A stretch of 64,000 bases of DNA from Arcuatula senhousia (GCA_963971305.1 OZ020304.1:35450502-35514501); one strand, 5' to 3'. Shown: positions 9,601 to 20,287, counted from the stretch's first letter. Translations and numbers: made by a program. The notes: generated by a model not told the origin, from the letters alone.

Positions 9601-12584
9601 GTGTGTATGTAGCACTAGCGGAAGTATTACCATCAATGCCTAGTTCTTTTATTAGACAATTGTAATAATGTGCTTTACATACAAAAACTATATTATTGGA
9701 AGCCTTGTCTGCTGGCGTGACAACATACCTGTCATGTAAGGAAGAGAGACAATTGAGAGCTTCACGATCTCTAAATACAGAAGAAGGCCGGGGGTTCACA
9801 CATTTGCGAAGTTTGTCTATTCGGCTTCGTACAAGAGATCGGATAGTCCTTACCCAGTCCGACAGTGATTCAAGCTCTGGTTCTTGGTCCTTTTCCCTTT
9901 TTATCCAGGCTCTAGCATAGTCCTCCACAGCGTCCATGATGATCTTAAAGTTATGATTCCAATTTATACGTTGCGGTTCCCTGAATTTAGGTCCATGGGA
10001 AACCACATTACGTAATAAATCATTTTCAATTATCTTAAGATCACCCGTGATGACATGACCAGATGGACCATAGACAAAGGGAGAAGCATAGCAATCACAT
10101 GTCAGAGGGGACTTTAGATATTCTTCAATGTTTAGGTCCTGCAATGCCTTTTTGTGGTTGAGATTACTTTGGAACTTTGTACACTTGATCTTAAGAATGT
10201 ACTCTACCAAGTTTGTGAAATTTATGCATGCCGACCAACAAAGATGGCCGCCGTTGCTAAAAATAGAACAGGGGGGTTTTGGCTTACAGCTCACAAAGTA
10301 TAAGAAATAGAGAAAATCCAAAGCAACCGACCTTCTTCAGCATCAAAAGCTCTACTAAACTAACCATTGAGTCAAAGTTTATATACTAGTAAGATCTTTC
10401 CCCTTAATGGTCAAAATTGACTATTCTTACAGTTTTTGGACTTTATCTTGAAAACTGTAAGTGCTAGAGGGGAAAGGTTAGCATTGGAGAGTTACGAAGC
10501 TCATTAAGATCTACAAAAATGATTAAGGGTCAAAATTGTCATTGTCTCCTTATAGGGGTTATGGTCCTTTAAAGGTGAATATAATGTTTTTTGTGTAATT
10601 GACCTATAGAATGAAAGCCTATAGATAGAGAATACAATGTTGCTTAAATCTTCAGTTCAATTAGCTCTTCAAAAATATCCAGATGGCTGAAGCTATCAGA
10701 TGACCCCCTATAAAAGTTATGGCCCCTCATTGTCAAAATTAGGGCTATTGCCTTGCAGATTAAACCTATAAAAGATTAAGACATTTGTTCGCTTGAATGT
10801 TTGGCTATATGTGTTCTACACATCTATGATGACCCTTTATTGTAGTTTTTCACCTCAGGTACCCTAAATTATTTTCATTCCACCAGTCATTGAAGTCAGG
10901 TGAGCAATTAAGGCTCCTGGGAGATTGCAATTGCCATTATGGCAGTTGATACATTTAAAAAATTACTAATGGATTATTATGGATTGTTGCTTCATGACAA
11001 AAGTCTAAAATTGTAAGTCTAGATACTACAACAGAATTAACTTGATAATGCAATATTTTATTGTGAAGATTTCAAACGTTCCAACTCACTTATGTATGTG
11101 CCTAAGTCAATGAGGATGTGTTATGTCCTAGTACTTTCTATAGAAGTTTTTTTCGATTTTACTTCAACTACAGTAAGTTCTTTATACTTATTTAATCTAA
11201 TTAAGAACATAGATTATTACGCATATCTTTTACTTCTGTTTAGGAATCAACTTTAGATATTCACCGTAAAGTATGGAGCAAACTTGTAGAGTTTAATCAA
11301 ACAGATTCCAGTGTTTTGAGTTCATCAGAAAAAAATCACTATGACAAGGTTTTAAATGGACATTATGTTTACTTTGCTGCTAATGTTATTACTGAATATT
11401 ACCAAGCAAAAGGTATTGACATTGACATTCTACCTGAAGTCATTTCTGTGATGCCATATGCCTTCGCCGTTCAAAATGGTTCTCCATATGAAAAGATATT
11501 TTCTAGGGAGTAAGTACAAGTTCTCTTTTAACAAATTTTAATTCCACTTTACATTAAATTAATTTTTATCTTGATAAAATTATTGCATATGAATTAAAAA
11601 GAGCTTTGATTTTAAGATAGCATCCTTTTGACGGCTTTATGTGAATTAAATATACATAAAAAATACCGTATAAGAAGTTTTTTCGCGGTGATTTAATTTT
11701 CGCTATATTCGCGCAAACGGAAAATTGAGTGATGGGAAGGGATGGCCAATTTAGCCTCATGCATGGGGATCCTAGAGGTCCTGCTGTTACCGAGACCTGC
11801 AGCAGGATTCTTTAACGCGCAAGGCACGTGAAATTTCACCCAACACGGTGCACCATTATGGTTTGCGGTCTGGTTTTCCGCAATATACCGTAGCCTGACG
11901 CTAATCCAGCATGCATTATGACATGAATGCCCTATTCAACCACCTATAGGACACATCCAAGTCGCTTTGTGAGCAAAGCGGCCTGACTAGATGTCAGGTT
12001 TCTGTGCACTCTTAAGTGGAATTTTACCGACAAGCTTAGCGCATGTGCGGGCTTTTCCCCACCCAGAACCCACACGGGTGAAAAACGAATAAATTGTTCA
12101 ACATATCGAACAAGCAACTTGAAGAATCTGCCTACACTTCGTAGTACCTGTGTTCACTTTTGTTTAAAATAATGGTTGTTGACATTTGGAATTTTCTGTG
12201 TTTTTCCCGTAGTGCTCGTAGTGACCCCTTGTTTGTTCTATTGTGGTAAATCATGCATGTAAAACTGTAGTCAATAAATGCATAATTGATGTTTATTTGT
12301 TTATTATAAGGATTATGAAGATGCACGAACATGGACTGCTTGACTTATGGATTAAAATAAGTTTTCACACCACACATTCCAAGCCTACCGTACTAATTGC
12401 TAAACAGATTTCAATGGAAGACTTACAGAGCGCTTTTTACTTGATTGGTATTGGCGTAGCAATTGGAATAATCATATGGATTGTGGAAGGAATTTTATAT
12501 AAAATGAAACGATGCAGTAGACAAACTAAAGCAAGTGTCACACTTAATTCATACGACACCACTTCCATTGATTCTATAGACTGA
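6603..12584 (+). CDS. Ionotropic glutamate receptor-like channel, 3' four exons (partial)
   Basis: This encodes the channel half of an iGluR/IR-type ligand-gated cation channel of the plasma membrane. Exons are 6603-6927, 7747-7964, 11244-11509 and 12311-12584, giving 360 residues plus stop; all borders are AG..GT and phases match (1, 0, 2). Order seen: end of S1 with SVSHDREGVLDF; M1 (IYIGASLVFATVSLCLVER); pore loop FWYNYGALLTQGGT; M3 gate with YSANLMAFLTV, the family's SYTANLAAFLTV signature; S2 (KYKWGLYGNG to HEHGLLDLWIK); M4 (AFYLIGIGVAIGIIIWIVEG); a short basic tail. The arginine that binds the ligand carboxylate in GluA2 is kept (DRE). The usual acidic amine ligand in S2 aligns with Ala (YFAANVITEY), and the Q/R/N pore site with Thr. 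The ligand is therefore doubtful. Amino-terminal exons were not found. Introns 1 and 2 hold Penelope-like copies. Confidence 0.93.
6940..7340 (-). mobile_element. Penelope-like element, 3' tail fragment
   Basis: This stretch matches, with scattered differences, the 3' part of the larger element at 8110-8500, including the last reverse-transcriptase codons (YQPLV.KFKI...) and the non-coding tail. It is a 5'-truncated copy in the first visible intron of the receptor-like gene, oriented against it. The 211-codon plus-strand frame that runs across it beyond 6927 is exon read-through and not a protein. Confidence 0.8.
8067..8086 (+). repeat. (GTCC)n microsatellite
   Basis: About five tetranucleotide repeats lie at the 3' edge of the Penelope-like copy. 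Similar GGAC runs appear at 22380 and 44475, so this motif is common in the local repeat DNA. Confidence 0.9.
8110..10330 (-). mobile_element. Penelope-like retroelement
   Basis: A reverse-transcriptase frame (8558-10321) is followed, after a frameshift, by its C-terminal codons in another frame and then a non-coding tail (to about 8110). The tail is shared with 6940-7340 and, inverted, with 53820-54060. The element lies in the intron between receptor exons 7747-7964 and 11244-11509, antisense to them. I saw no GIY-YIG endonuclease domain on either side. Target duplications were not identified. Confidence 0.85.
8558..10321 (-). CDS. Penelope-like reverse transcriptase, frameshifted at its C-terminus
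   Basis: A 587-codon frame encodes an RNA-dependent DNA polymerase of the Penelope-like type. It has an N-terminal region with GHVITGDLKII and GPKFREP, then VVTPADKASNNIVFVCK, LPYLYWIPKLHKNPYKERYI, motif A as TFDFSTLYTTLPHEKL, GIPMGTNCAPLLADLFLYSY, motif C as FRYIDDVLS, and YDKRDDFNFQI. Both catalytic Asp clusters are intact. Near 8610, at VYISQL, a small deletion (about 7 nt relative to related copies) shifts the frame. The expected continuation (ARACTHFTDFLIRHR and a basic stretch) can be read in the next frame to about 8414. The first Met is simply the first in frame; the true start is uncertain. Probably inactive or recently inactivated. Confidence 0.88.
   Translation of the reverse strand: MDFLYFLYFVSCKPKPPCSIFSNGGHLCWSACINFTNLVEYILKIKCTKFQSNLNHKKALQDLNIEEYLKSPLTCDCYASPFVYGPSGHVITGDLKIIENDLLRNVVSHGPKFREPQRINWNHNFKIIMDAVEDYARAWIKREKDQEPELESLSDWVRTIRSLVRSRIDKLRKCVNPRPSSVFRDREALNCLSSLHDRYVVTPADKASNNIVFVCKAHYYNCLIKELGIDGNTSASATYTRTTFNKDEIIANHSSFMSSFNIPMKEEHKELPYLYWIPKLHKNPYKERYIAGSSSCSTSELSVHLTKILSAVKEGQQAYCDTIYNRSGINHMWILKNSKDLLDHFKSRSFSEVHSLKTFDFSTLYTTLPHEKLKCRLKKLLEKAFSNSRNFVVLGYNSIFFSKTSFKDKICYTLEQVCNMLDFLIDNIFVTFGGEIFQQQIGIPMGTNCAPLLADLFLYSYETEFLQGLVKNKKMKEARSFNLTFRYIDDVLSVNNTSFGSWIPSIYPPELEIKETTESNCFTSFLDLHLEFDPGGYLSTKIYDKRDDFNFQIINFPNLQSNIPTSPAYGVYISQLMPELAHISQIF
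10390..10924 (-). repeat. Dispersed repeat with CTCCCAGGAGCC head, inverted copy
   Basis: Read on the minus strand this begins CTCCCAGGAGCC and then GCTCACCTG, like the copy at 4196. The body contains 'ggttatggtcctttaaaggtg' type segments also seen near 4340 and 43270. It lies in an intron of the receptor-like gene. No coding potential was recognised. Confidence 0.6.
11760..12090 (+). repeat. Dispersed GC-rich repeat, copy 1
   Basis: The sequence around 'GAGACCTGCAGCAGGATTCTT', 'GTCGCTTTG...CAAAGCGGCCTGAC' and 'TTTTACCGACAAGCTT' recurs at 23340-23800 in the same orientation and at 45990-46390 inverted. The segment is more G+C-rich than its surroundings and holds a short hairpin around CAAAGCGGCC. 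It lies in the last intron of the receptor-like gene. Class unknown; it may be a SINE or a short DNA element. Confidence 0.7.
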
Positions 12585-13021
12585 GGTCACCCTGTACCAC
12601 TTTAGACTGAGTTCAGCGTGTAACAATACAGACTGAGTTCCTCTATCGTGTAACACTATAGACTGTGTTCATCGTGTAACACTACAGACTGAGTTCATCC
12701 GGTAACACTATAGACTGAGTTCATCGTGTAACACTACAGACTGAGTTCATCCTGTAACACTATAGACTGAGTTCATCGTGTAACACTACAGCCTGGGTTC
12801 ACCGTGTCCACTTTAGACTGAGTTCATCGTGTAACACTATAGACTGAGTTCATCGTGTAACACTGTAGACTTAGTTCATCGTGTAACACCATGGACTGAG
12901 TTCGTCGTGTAACACTATAGACTGAGTTATCGTGTAACACTATAGACTGAGTTCATCGTGAAACACTTTAGACTGAGTTCATCGTCTTACACTATAAACA
13001 GAGTACTCGTGTACCAGTTTA
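12580..13021 (+). repeat. 26-bp minisatellite starting in the receptor stop codon
   Basis: There are about 17 head-to-tail units close to ACTGAGTTCATCGTGTAACA plus CTATAG, with base differences and a few length variants. The first unit (ACTGAGG) contains the TGA stop of the receptor-like gene (12582-12584), so the array forms the start of its 3' untranslated region. Confidence 0.93.
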
Positions 13022-14437
13022 CACATCTTTGCTACTTTCATATCTAGTTTGCCTTAAAAAGTATTCCAATCAGTCAGAGGGTAATTATTATTTCAAAACT
13101 TCAGATTTATTGATCATGTATATTAAACTTTGAGATGAAGATTGTTAGACGGTTAAAATATTTCTTATAAATGTTTATTCTTTATTCCGTTCAGATCAGT
13201 ACAACCTATTTCCCTGAGTAAGTTTATAAAATGCTAATACAGACCATATTTAGTTCGTCGTTATTCAGTTTACTAGCTATAATATACCTATTTGCTCCCA
13301 AAATTGTATGTTATAAGATACAAAACTAGATTGGTAGTCTCCCACGGAAGACATATGTCTTATTAAAATATTTTGTAAACAGAAATTAGCTGGGCATAAA
13401 ATCGATTTAGTCCATATAGTACTATAGTAGAAAGCTACATGTCAAATATCAAGAGGCTATGACATGAAAATGTCTAGAAAAATTCGATAGAAATTTTGTG
13501 ATGCTGCAGACAGACGCAAGAACACGATAGTTCCTTAGTGACCCCTGTATGTCACTTTGTTGCAAAACATCATACTCGAAATTAAAATGGAGACACCAAA
13601 ATCTCAGGTCACAAATTATACTGTAGAATTATTATAGGGTATAAACAATCAATCAATCAAACATTTAATTTCACCTTGAGAAACCTTCACCATCCGGAAG
13701 CAAACATGGTTATCATGTACATTACCGCAATAGAATATTACAACAAAGCTCAAGGCAAAAATCTAAATTGCGCCTGACGCATATTTTATACAAAACTGAT
13801 CAGAGACTCACTACACGATTCAAATGTCGATGTAACAAGAGTATGAATAACTATAATGACAGTCTTTCATGGAAGACGTATGACGCCTGTGTCTTAAAAC
13901 ATTCGGTTAACAAGTAGTCGATGAGTTACAAACACAAAATCGTTTTACACTATATAGTACTATAGGAGAAAGCTACACGTCAAATATCAAGAGTCTGTGA
14001 GTGACATGTAGTTGCCCGGAAAGGAAAACTGTGACGGAAATTTTTATGACGCCGCAGGATGACGTCGCAGGACGACGACGCAAATGGTGCCAAAGTAATC
14101 CCTATATGTCGCTTCTGCAACACGTTACAGGCAACATCAAAACAGCTAGTGCAACATGCAAAACGAAGCTTAAACCTAATCTTGCAATTAACAACTTAAA
14201 TCTAGAAAAAAAAATGTTCAAGAAAATTTCAACTTATTTTTGGAATTATCAGCTTTATTCATGAAATTATCAGCTAATTCTCAAGGCAATTCAGTTTAAT
14301 CTGGAAAATTTCAAATTCAATTTTGGAATTATAAATTTAATTGGATTTTCAATAAAAATTTATTTTAAATATCATTTCATATGAATTAATTTATATGAAA
14401 TGATATTCAATAAATATTCTTCTGCCATAAGAAGTCT
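13022..14437. other. Intergenic, diverged direct repeat
   Basis: No gene was recognised. A diverged direct duplication is visible: about 13340-13510 resembles 13860-14050, sharing 'ATATAGTACTATAG.AGAAAGCTACA.GTCAAATATCAAGAG' with substitutions and small gaps. The offset is about 530 bp. The interval lies between the 3' ends of two convergent genes. Confidence 0.55.
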
Positions 14438-17400
14438 TTATATCCTTTGGTACTCGAACTGGTCGGTATTGACATTTTTGAAAGGCAATAAAAGAATTGA
14501 AGCAACAAAGAATAATCCAGCACCAAACCAGTAAGCTGCGTTGTCATTCTGGGTGAAATTTGATATGAATGCTGAAAAAAGAAATAATTTTCATCATTAG
14601 AATCCAACTCAAATTAAAAATAAAAGAACAAAAAATACAAAGTTGGTGATATTACCATTTTGATCTATTATATTATTTAGCCATAATGAGAAATAAAACA
14701 AACTGTTAAAAAATGATCAAGGCACTAATTTTTTCTACGTCTGACGCGCGCTGTGACTTTTCCAGACTTTTCAGTGGCGCTAATTACGAAAGTAAGCTTT
14801 AGTTAAGAAAATACCTGCTAGAGGACTTCCTAACAGAGCACCTGGTCCTTGGAACACCAACGCCAATGCTATGGCTCTTCCAAAATATTGGGGAGCAACA
14901 ATATTCTTGAGAACAAGGTTGTATCCAAGATTAGAACCTCCTAAATAACGAAAGATTTTCTTATTTTTACAACTGATATGTATGCTGAAAAATAAACATA
15001 CATGTATACAGGATATAAAACAAAAACTTTTTTTTCCTGCAAATGTAGGCGATGTACCTCTAGCTCCCTTTTACAGAGTATACATTTCACAGTTAGTCGG
15101 ATATGCTCGAATTTGCAGTGGTGTTTCTGATTTTAATGACAAAAACCGTTTCATTACAGAAAAAATACTAAAATAAGGTTATCGATACCACAAATTAGTC
15201 AAATCTTTTTACTAAATTCGTTCATAAATATATATTGAAAAATTTAACTGTACACGTCGATTTTTGATTGTAAAAGGAATATCACATCCTGAATTCTATG
15301 GAAATGTAGTTTATAAGGCACGTAAATTCAAAAACAATCCTCTGGGCATGTTGCACATGCACATAAATAGTGATCATCAATTTTATGCAGAGAGTCTTTC
15401 TCTCTTTTCTTTGTTTATTGTGAAATATAACTTAAGTAGTTTCATTCATTCTTACTAGTAGAATAGTTTATTCACAAAATTAAATGATTAAGGTTTGTCC
15501 ATACAAATATGATACTACTTCTACTTGAATATTTAAACCATTACATATACCTCTGAAAAGTCCATTAATCAAAGCATAGGCTAGAAAGTGGGGGAACGCT
15601 GAAGAAAAGGGAATGATTATCAAAGTTGCCGAAAAACCAAATGTAAATATACTCCACAACTGTCGAATATGATTAGAGAATATGTATGCAAAATATCCAA
15701 ACAAGAGTCGGCCAGCAATTTCCGTGATCCCTCCCAGAGACAGGGCTAAGGATATGTCGTCCTTCGAAACACCTCTCGAGACCGCCGTTGATGGTATAAG
15801 TCCACTTGGGATGTATAATCCGGCATTGTATAATAGATTGACAAACAGATAGACGATAAAAACTGGTCTAAGACAGAATTTCATGCTTTTGTCCTTTTTA
15901 TCTTTAGAAGTTTGTCCTGTTTTGGTGTGATCCTGATCTAAAAAATTGTAAAAGTATATTTGGTTAGCATAACGTCTTTTTTACATGGTAGTTTCTTGCT
16001 TTTTGAGATTTTGAGATGTAAAATTAGAACCATATTAAATATAATTTGCTGTTAAACTATTAACATTGTGGTTACGTGTTTGATTAACCGTTTGTACCCG
16101 CGATTTGGTATTTGTAATTTTGAAACCACTGGGCGATAACCGCTGCTGGTGGACCAGAGGTCCCCGAGGGTAATCACAAGCCTGGTCGTCAGACTTGTCT
16201 GGCACGATTTACCATAAAATTTCTATTATATTTGTCGCTGAAATTTCCGCTTTTTAAATTCAAAATTGTTTAAAACACCAGGTTTCTTTCCTTGTAATGC
16301 ACATGGTCGATATCCTCGGTGCTGGATTTGGCTTCCTTGTTCGAACGTTTTGGTTTTGAGTACTTTTCGTTTTCAACAGTTTATGAATTTGACCTTCCAA
16401 TGTTTTGATTCAAATGCTACTGATGAGAGGTTACTCCTTGAAATATCGATATATAGCATATCCAAATTAACCGTTTATACCCGCGTTTTGGTATTTGTAA
16501 TTTTGAAACCACTGGGCGATAACCGCTGCTGGTGGACCAGAGGTCCCCGAGGGTAATCACAAGCCTGGTCGTCAGACTTGTCTGGCACGATTTACCATAA
16601 AATTTCTATTATATTTGTCGCTGAAATTTCCGCTTTTTAAATTCAAAATTGTTTAAAACACCAGGTTTCTTTCCTTGTAATGCACATGGTCGATATCCTC
16701 GGTGCTGGATTTGGCTTCCTTGTTCGAACGTTTTGGTTTTGAGTACTTTTCGTTTTCAACAGTTTATGAATTTGACCTTCCAATGTTTTGATTCAAATGC
16801 TACTGATGAGAGGTTACTCCTTGAAATATCGATATATAGCATATCCAAATTAACCGTTTATACCCGCGTTTTGGTATTTGTAATTTTGAAACCACTGGGC
16901 GATAACCGCTGCTGGTGGACCAGAGGTCCCCGAGGGTAATCACAAGCCTGGTCGTCAGACTTGTCTGGCACGATTTACCATAAAATTTCTATTATATTTG
17001 TCGCTGAAATTTCCGCTTTTTAAATTCAAAATTGTTTAAAACACCAGGTTTCTTTCCTTGTAATGCACATGGTCGATATCCTCGGTGCTGGATTTGGCTT
17101 CCTTGTTCGAACGTTTTGGTTTTGAGTACTTTTCGTTTTCAACAGTTTATGAATTTGACCTTCCAATGTTTTGATTCAAATGCTACTGATGAGAGGTTAC
17201 TCCTTGAAATATCGATATATAGCATATTTAAATTAACCGTTCATACCCGCGGTTTGGTATTTGTAATTTTGAAAAAGAAACATAAACGGCTGTATTTGTA
17301 TCAAATTCACGATTTTTTTTCGTTTTAAAAATATCAATATGAAGCAGAACGCCCTACCAAGAGTCCAAGACACAAAAAAACTCATTATAACGCTCTGCCT

Positions 17401-20287
17401 TAAGATTCATGAATACGTTAACCTTAAAATGGCTTAATACTAGATTCATTTTTCAGCAAAGACTGCATATAAAAATCAAACATAAAGTAAAACCGTAGCA
17501 GGACCTAGATAAAATAAATTCTTTTTATACATTCTAGTATTTTCATAAAATGTGTCAATGAAATAAGGTGTTTCCATATCAAGGTCCTACTATACTTTAT
17601 TTGTTTTGATAATATGTCGATCGTCATTAACTAAGATTTTCTATAAAAAGAAGTTCGGTCTGAATATTATAATATCATCTGTGAACCTTATAATATCACC
17701 TGAACCATGTAGTGGATACATGATTGCTCCACATACAAGAACGTTCAAGAGCAATGCAGCGTAAATTTTCATTCCACCAACGAAGCTGTATCTTTCTAGA
17801 AGGAAATTTATGAGTGGACTGCATATCAAATTAGCAAAAGAACCACCCGTTGTTACCAAAGGCATTGCTATCGCCTTCTTTTTGTCAAAGTATCTGTCTA
17901 TTGCTATAAGCAGGCTGACAATACATAAACTTGCACCGATGCCTACAAGAAAAAACATATAATGTAAACCAACTTATTTTCGCGACTACAATTTTTCGCG
18001 TTGTAGTGTCATAGGACTATTTCGCGGCTATTTATTTTCGCGATTTGCAATAAAAGCAATTAAATGACTATAAAAATGAGTAAATTCATGACGAATTGTT
18101 TCGCGAATTTCTGTTCCTTGCGAAATCCGAGAATTTAAATCGATCGCTCGCGAAAATAAATTGGTTTACAGTACTAGTGTACAGATAGTGCTTTAACCCG
18201 GCTATAGTTCTAACAGTTATAATATCATAATTTAACATATGATGTACGTGTAAACTAAATTTTATCTTTGTGCATACATGTATCTAGATCGAGATTTTCC
18301 ATTTTTATTTTGTCGTTGAAGGGATCTATTAAAGCGACAAGCATTGTGAATTTAATCAATTTTTAAAATTTTTGATCTATTTTATATTTTGCGTTTCTCC
18401 ACCTCTTGGTATAAGCTTATTAATGACATCAAATGCGTTGGTAAAATTGGCGTCTTTAAGCTCATGCAGCGTATCCTTCATTTTTTTTTAAAAATCAAAC
18501 AGAAATATTCAAAATAAAATAAGCTTTATACTTACCATAAACGATAGCAAGTGAAGCAAAAATCAGTATAAAGTCTGAGAAAAATGAAGATAGAAAACAT
18601 CCACCAAATAGAAATAGGGATGACAACATCACAATTGGACGGAGACCGTATATTTCCACAAGTCTGACTGTGAAAAGAGCTAGAAAACAATTAGAGAACA
18701 TCTTAAGCAATGTAATGGCATTAGCAGTGAAATGTTCAAATCAATGCAGATGACTACATGTTTTAGAAACAAAGTTTGGACAGACTTCCACCTCAAAACA
18801 ACCTAGGGTTTTGTTTTTTGTTAATGCCGGTACTCCAAGGCAAGGAAAGTTTTCGGACTTTTTTATTTTCTTTCGAAACTTTGAATAATGTATTTATATA
18901 TATATAGAGTACAAAATAGAAAGAAGTTGGATTGAAATGTTTACATTTATACATGTAGTAACATGCTAGAAAAAAAGTTATCCAAACTGCAATTGTCTGG
19001 AGTTGGAAGAGAAACTTTATGAGTGAGATTTTAATTGGTAGTCCTTCCTCCTTCCTTCATGATATTTCAGAAGAAAAATTTTCAGGTTTTAACTACATAT
19101 GCAATTCCATATAATATTCCTCAAGATAGAGAGGTATCATGCGGGTTTTATATTCTCCCTAGCAATTGAACATTTAAGGTGCAAGATATTTGCGTGTCTT
19201 TGGACATGTCTTCCAAAGACCGGTCTCCGTGATTTTTTTTAATGTTTTATGACACACAATTAGGCGTTCAATTGCTATGTCTAAAACAATTTGTAATAAA
19301 TAATATTGTTTTTTATTTTTTTCATTTCATTCTTAAAAAAAGAAATCGTCTCAATCAGTATGAGAGGAACGAAAGTGAAAGAGAGAAAGTATGAGTGAAA
19401 GTTAATTGATATTATACATTGTATGAATCAAACTTGATTATATATGCACTATAACGGGAGGGCCGATTATTGACAGGCTTAATAATTTATACTTATTGAC
19501 TGGGAATGAGGGAAATAGGTAGATTATTTTCCCCGAGGTGCAACTATTGCCTGAGGCGTAGCCGAAGGCAATAGTTGTCTCCGAGGGAAAATAATCTATC
19601 TATTTCCCAAATACCCAGTCAGTAAGTATTTTATTATACCGAAAGAAACAACAGACAAGAATGTTTATAATATTTGACTATTTAAAAATGCATATATAAA
19701 AATAATTAAAAAATCCAACAATTTAAAACGTACTAAAAAGTTGCATTGAAAGTACTTATAAAAGTTTAACACGGAAAACTCATGCAATTAATTATATGTA
19801 GTGTGACGTAACATGAATTAAATATATCAATCAAAATGGAATAAAGAAAACGATTGGATAAAGGCGGGGCTTCATGACGCCAGAGGGCAAATAGTTTTGG
19901 CAAGGGCAATAGTTCGGAAACTATTGACCGGTCAATAGTTCAAAACTAGCAAACAAAACAAATAGTGAAAATATTGTATATGCATTTATTAAAGAAAAAC
20001 GCTACTGAGGTATAATAAAATATTCTATACTTTATATTATTCTAATACTCACAACCCAAAAGAGATACCGATAAATGTACAGAACCAATCCATGTTAATG
20101 CCTGGAGCTCAAAGCCAAATTCCTCCATCAAATATGTATAGACTATTCCATTGACAACGTAAAAGGAAGATGAAAGCAGGACCCCAATGGTACTTGCTAA
20201 CAACACTAACCATGATAAAGTAGAATCCTTTTCAAATCTATTAGATTTCTTCCGTTGTTCTTGTGGAACAAAAGTCGTAATACCCAT
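14438..20287 (-). CDS. SLC16/monocarboxylate-transporter-like protein A (complete, 6 exons)
   Basis: A predicted 422-residue plasma-membrane carrier of the major facilitator superfamily, SLC16 type; the substrate cannot be told. Exons in transcript order: 20287-20053, 18679-18536, 17942-17700, 15937-15551, 14940-14815, 14571-14438. Every intron is phase 1 and the joined frame is open. Seen: TM1-2 (WLVLLASTIGVLL to FELQALTWIGS); TM3-4 (RPIVMLSSLFLFGG); the loop 4-5 motif YFDKKKAIAM; a central lysine-rich loop; then KFCLRPVFIVYLFVNLLY and EIAGRLLFGY, where the Arg matches the TM8 Arg of the family; C-terminal GYNLVLKNIVAPQYFGRAIA. The usual TM1 signature ([DE]G[GS][WF][GA]W) is degenerate (DSTLSW). 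The lysine used by MCT1 in TM1 aligns with Asn46. Paralogue B lies 5 kb upstream on the same strand. Start chosen as the first Met before TM1. Confidence 0.94.
15030..15340 (+). mobile_element. Penelope-like reverse transcriptase C-terminal fragment
   Basis: The frame PLAPFYRVYISQLVGYARIC followed by SDFNDKNRFITEKILK matches the conserved end of the Penelope-like RT domain seen at 8600. Further degraded codons follow (KFVHKYILK, then ISHPEFYGNVVYKARKFKNN). It is a different subfamily from the 8110 copy. It lies in intron 4 of transporter A on the opposite strand. Clearly a dead fragment. Confidence 0.75.
16086..17274 (+). repeat. Triplicated 383-bp unit
   Basis: Three near-identical copies are spaced exactly 383 bp apart (a marker frame begins at 16266, 16649 and 17032), with a partial fourth start at about 17234. 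It lies in intron 3 of transporter A. The third copy differs most at its end. The small frames inside repeat along with the unit and are not proteins. Diverged relatives are at 50790-51520 and, inverted, near 47880-48050. Confidence 0.95.
17963..18170. mobile_element. 208-bp MITE beside a splice acceptor
   Basis: The left end TGTAAACCAACTTATTTTCGCG and the right end, read in reverse complement, TGTAAACCAATTTATTTTCGCG differ at one base in 22. The interior has several TTCGCGA motifs. It sits 20 bp upstream of exon 3 of transporter A on the transcript, so its end abuts the polypyrimidine tract. No target duplication could be fixed. A fragment with similar 'TTCGCGGTGATTTAATTTTCGC' text lies at 11680-11707. 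Confidence 0.8.
19481..19637. repeat. Foldback (hairpin) repeat
   Basis: Two arms of about 70 bp (ACTTATTGACTGGG... and ...CCCAGTCAGTAAGT) with few mismatches surround a short loop containing GAGGCGTAGCC. The transcript would form a long stem. It lies in intron 1 of transporter A. A perfect 22-bp palindrome, AACTATTGACCGGTCAATAGTT written in two parts around ACCGGT, lies 280 bp further on (19918-19939). Confidence 0.85.

Noticed and set aside
16266..17328. Three 96-98-codon frames repeated in tandem, which could look like a small gene family
   Set aside because: They repeat exactly with the 383-bp non-coding unit, and the diverged copies at 50790-51520 do not keep the frame.
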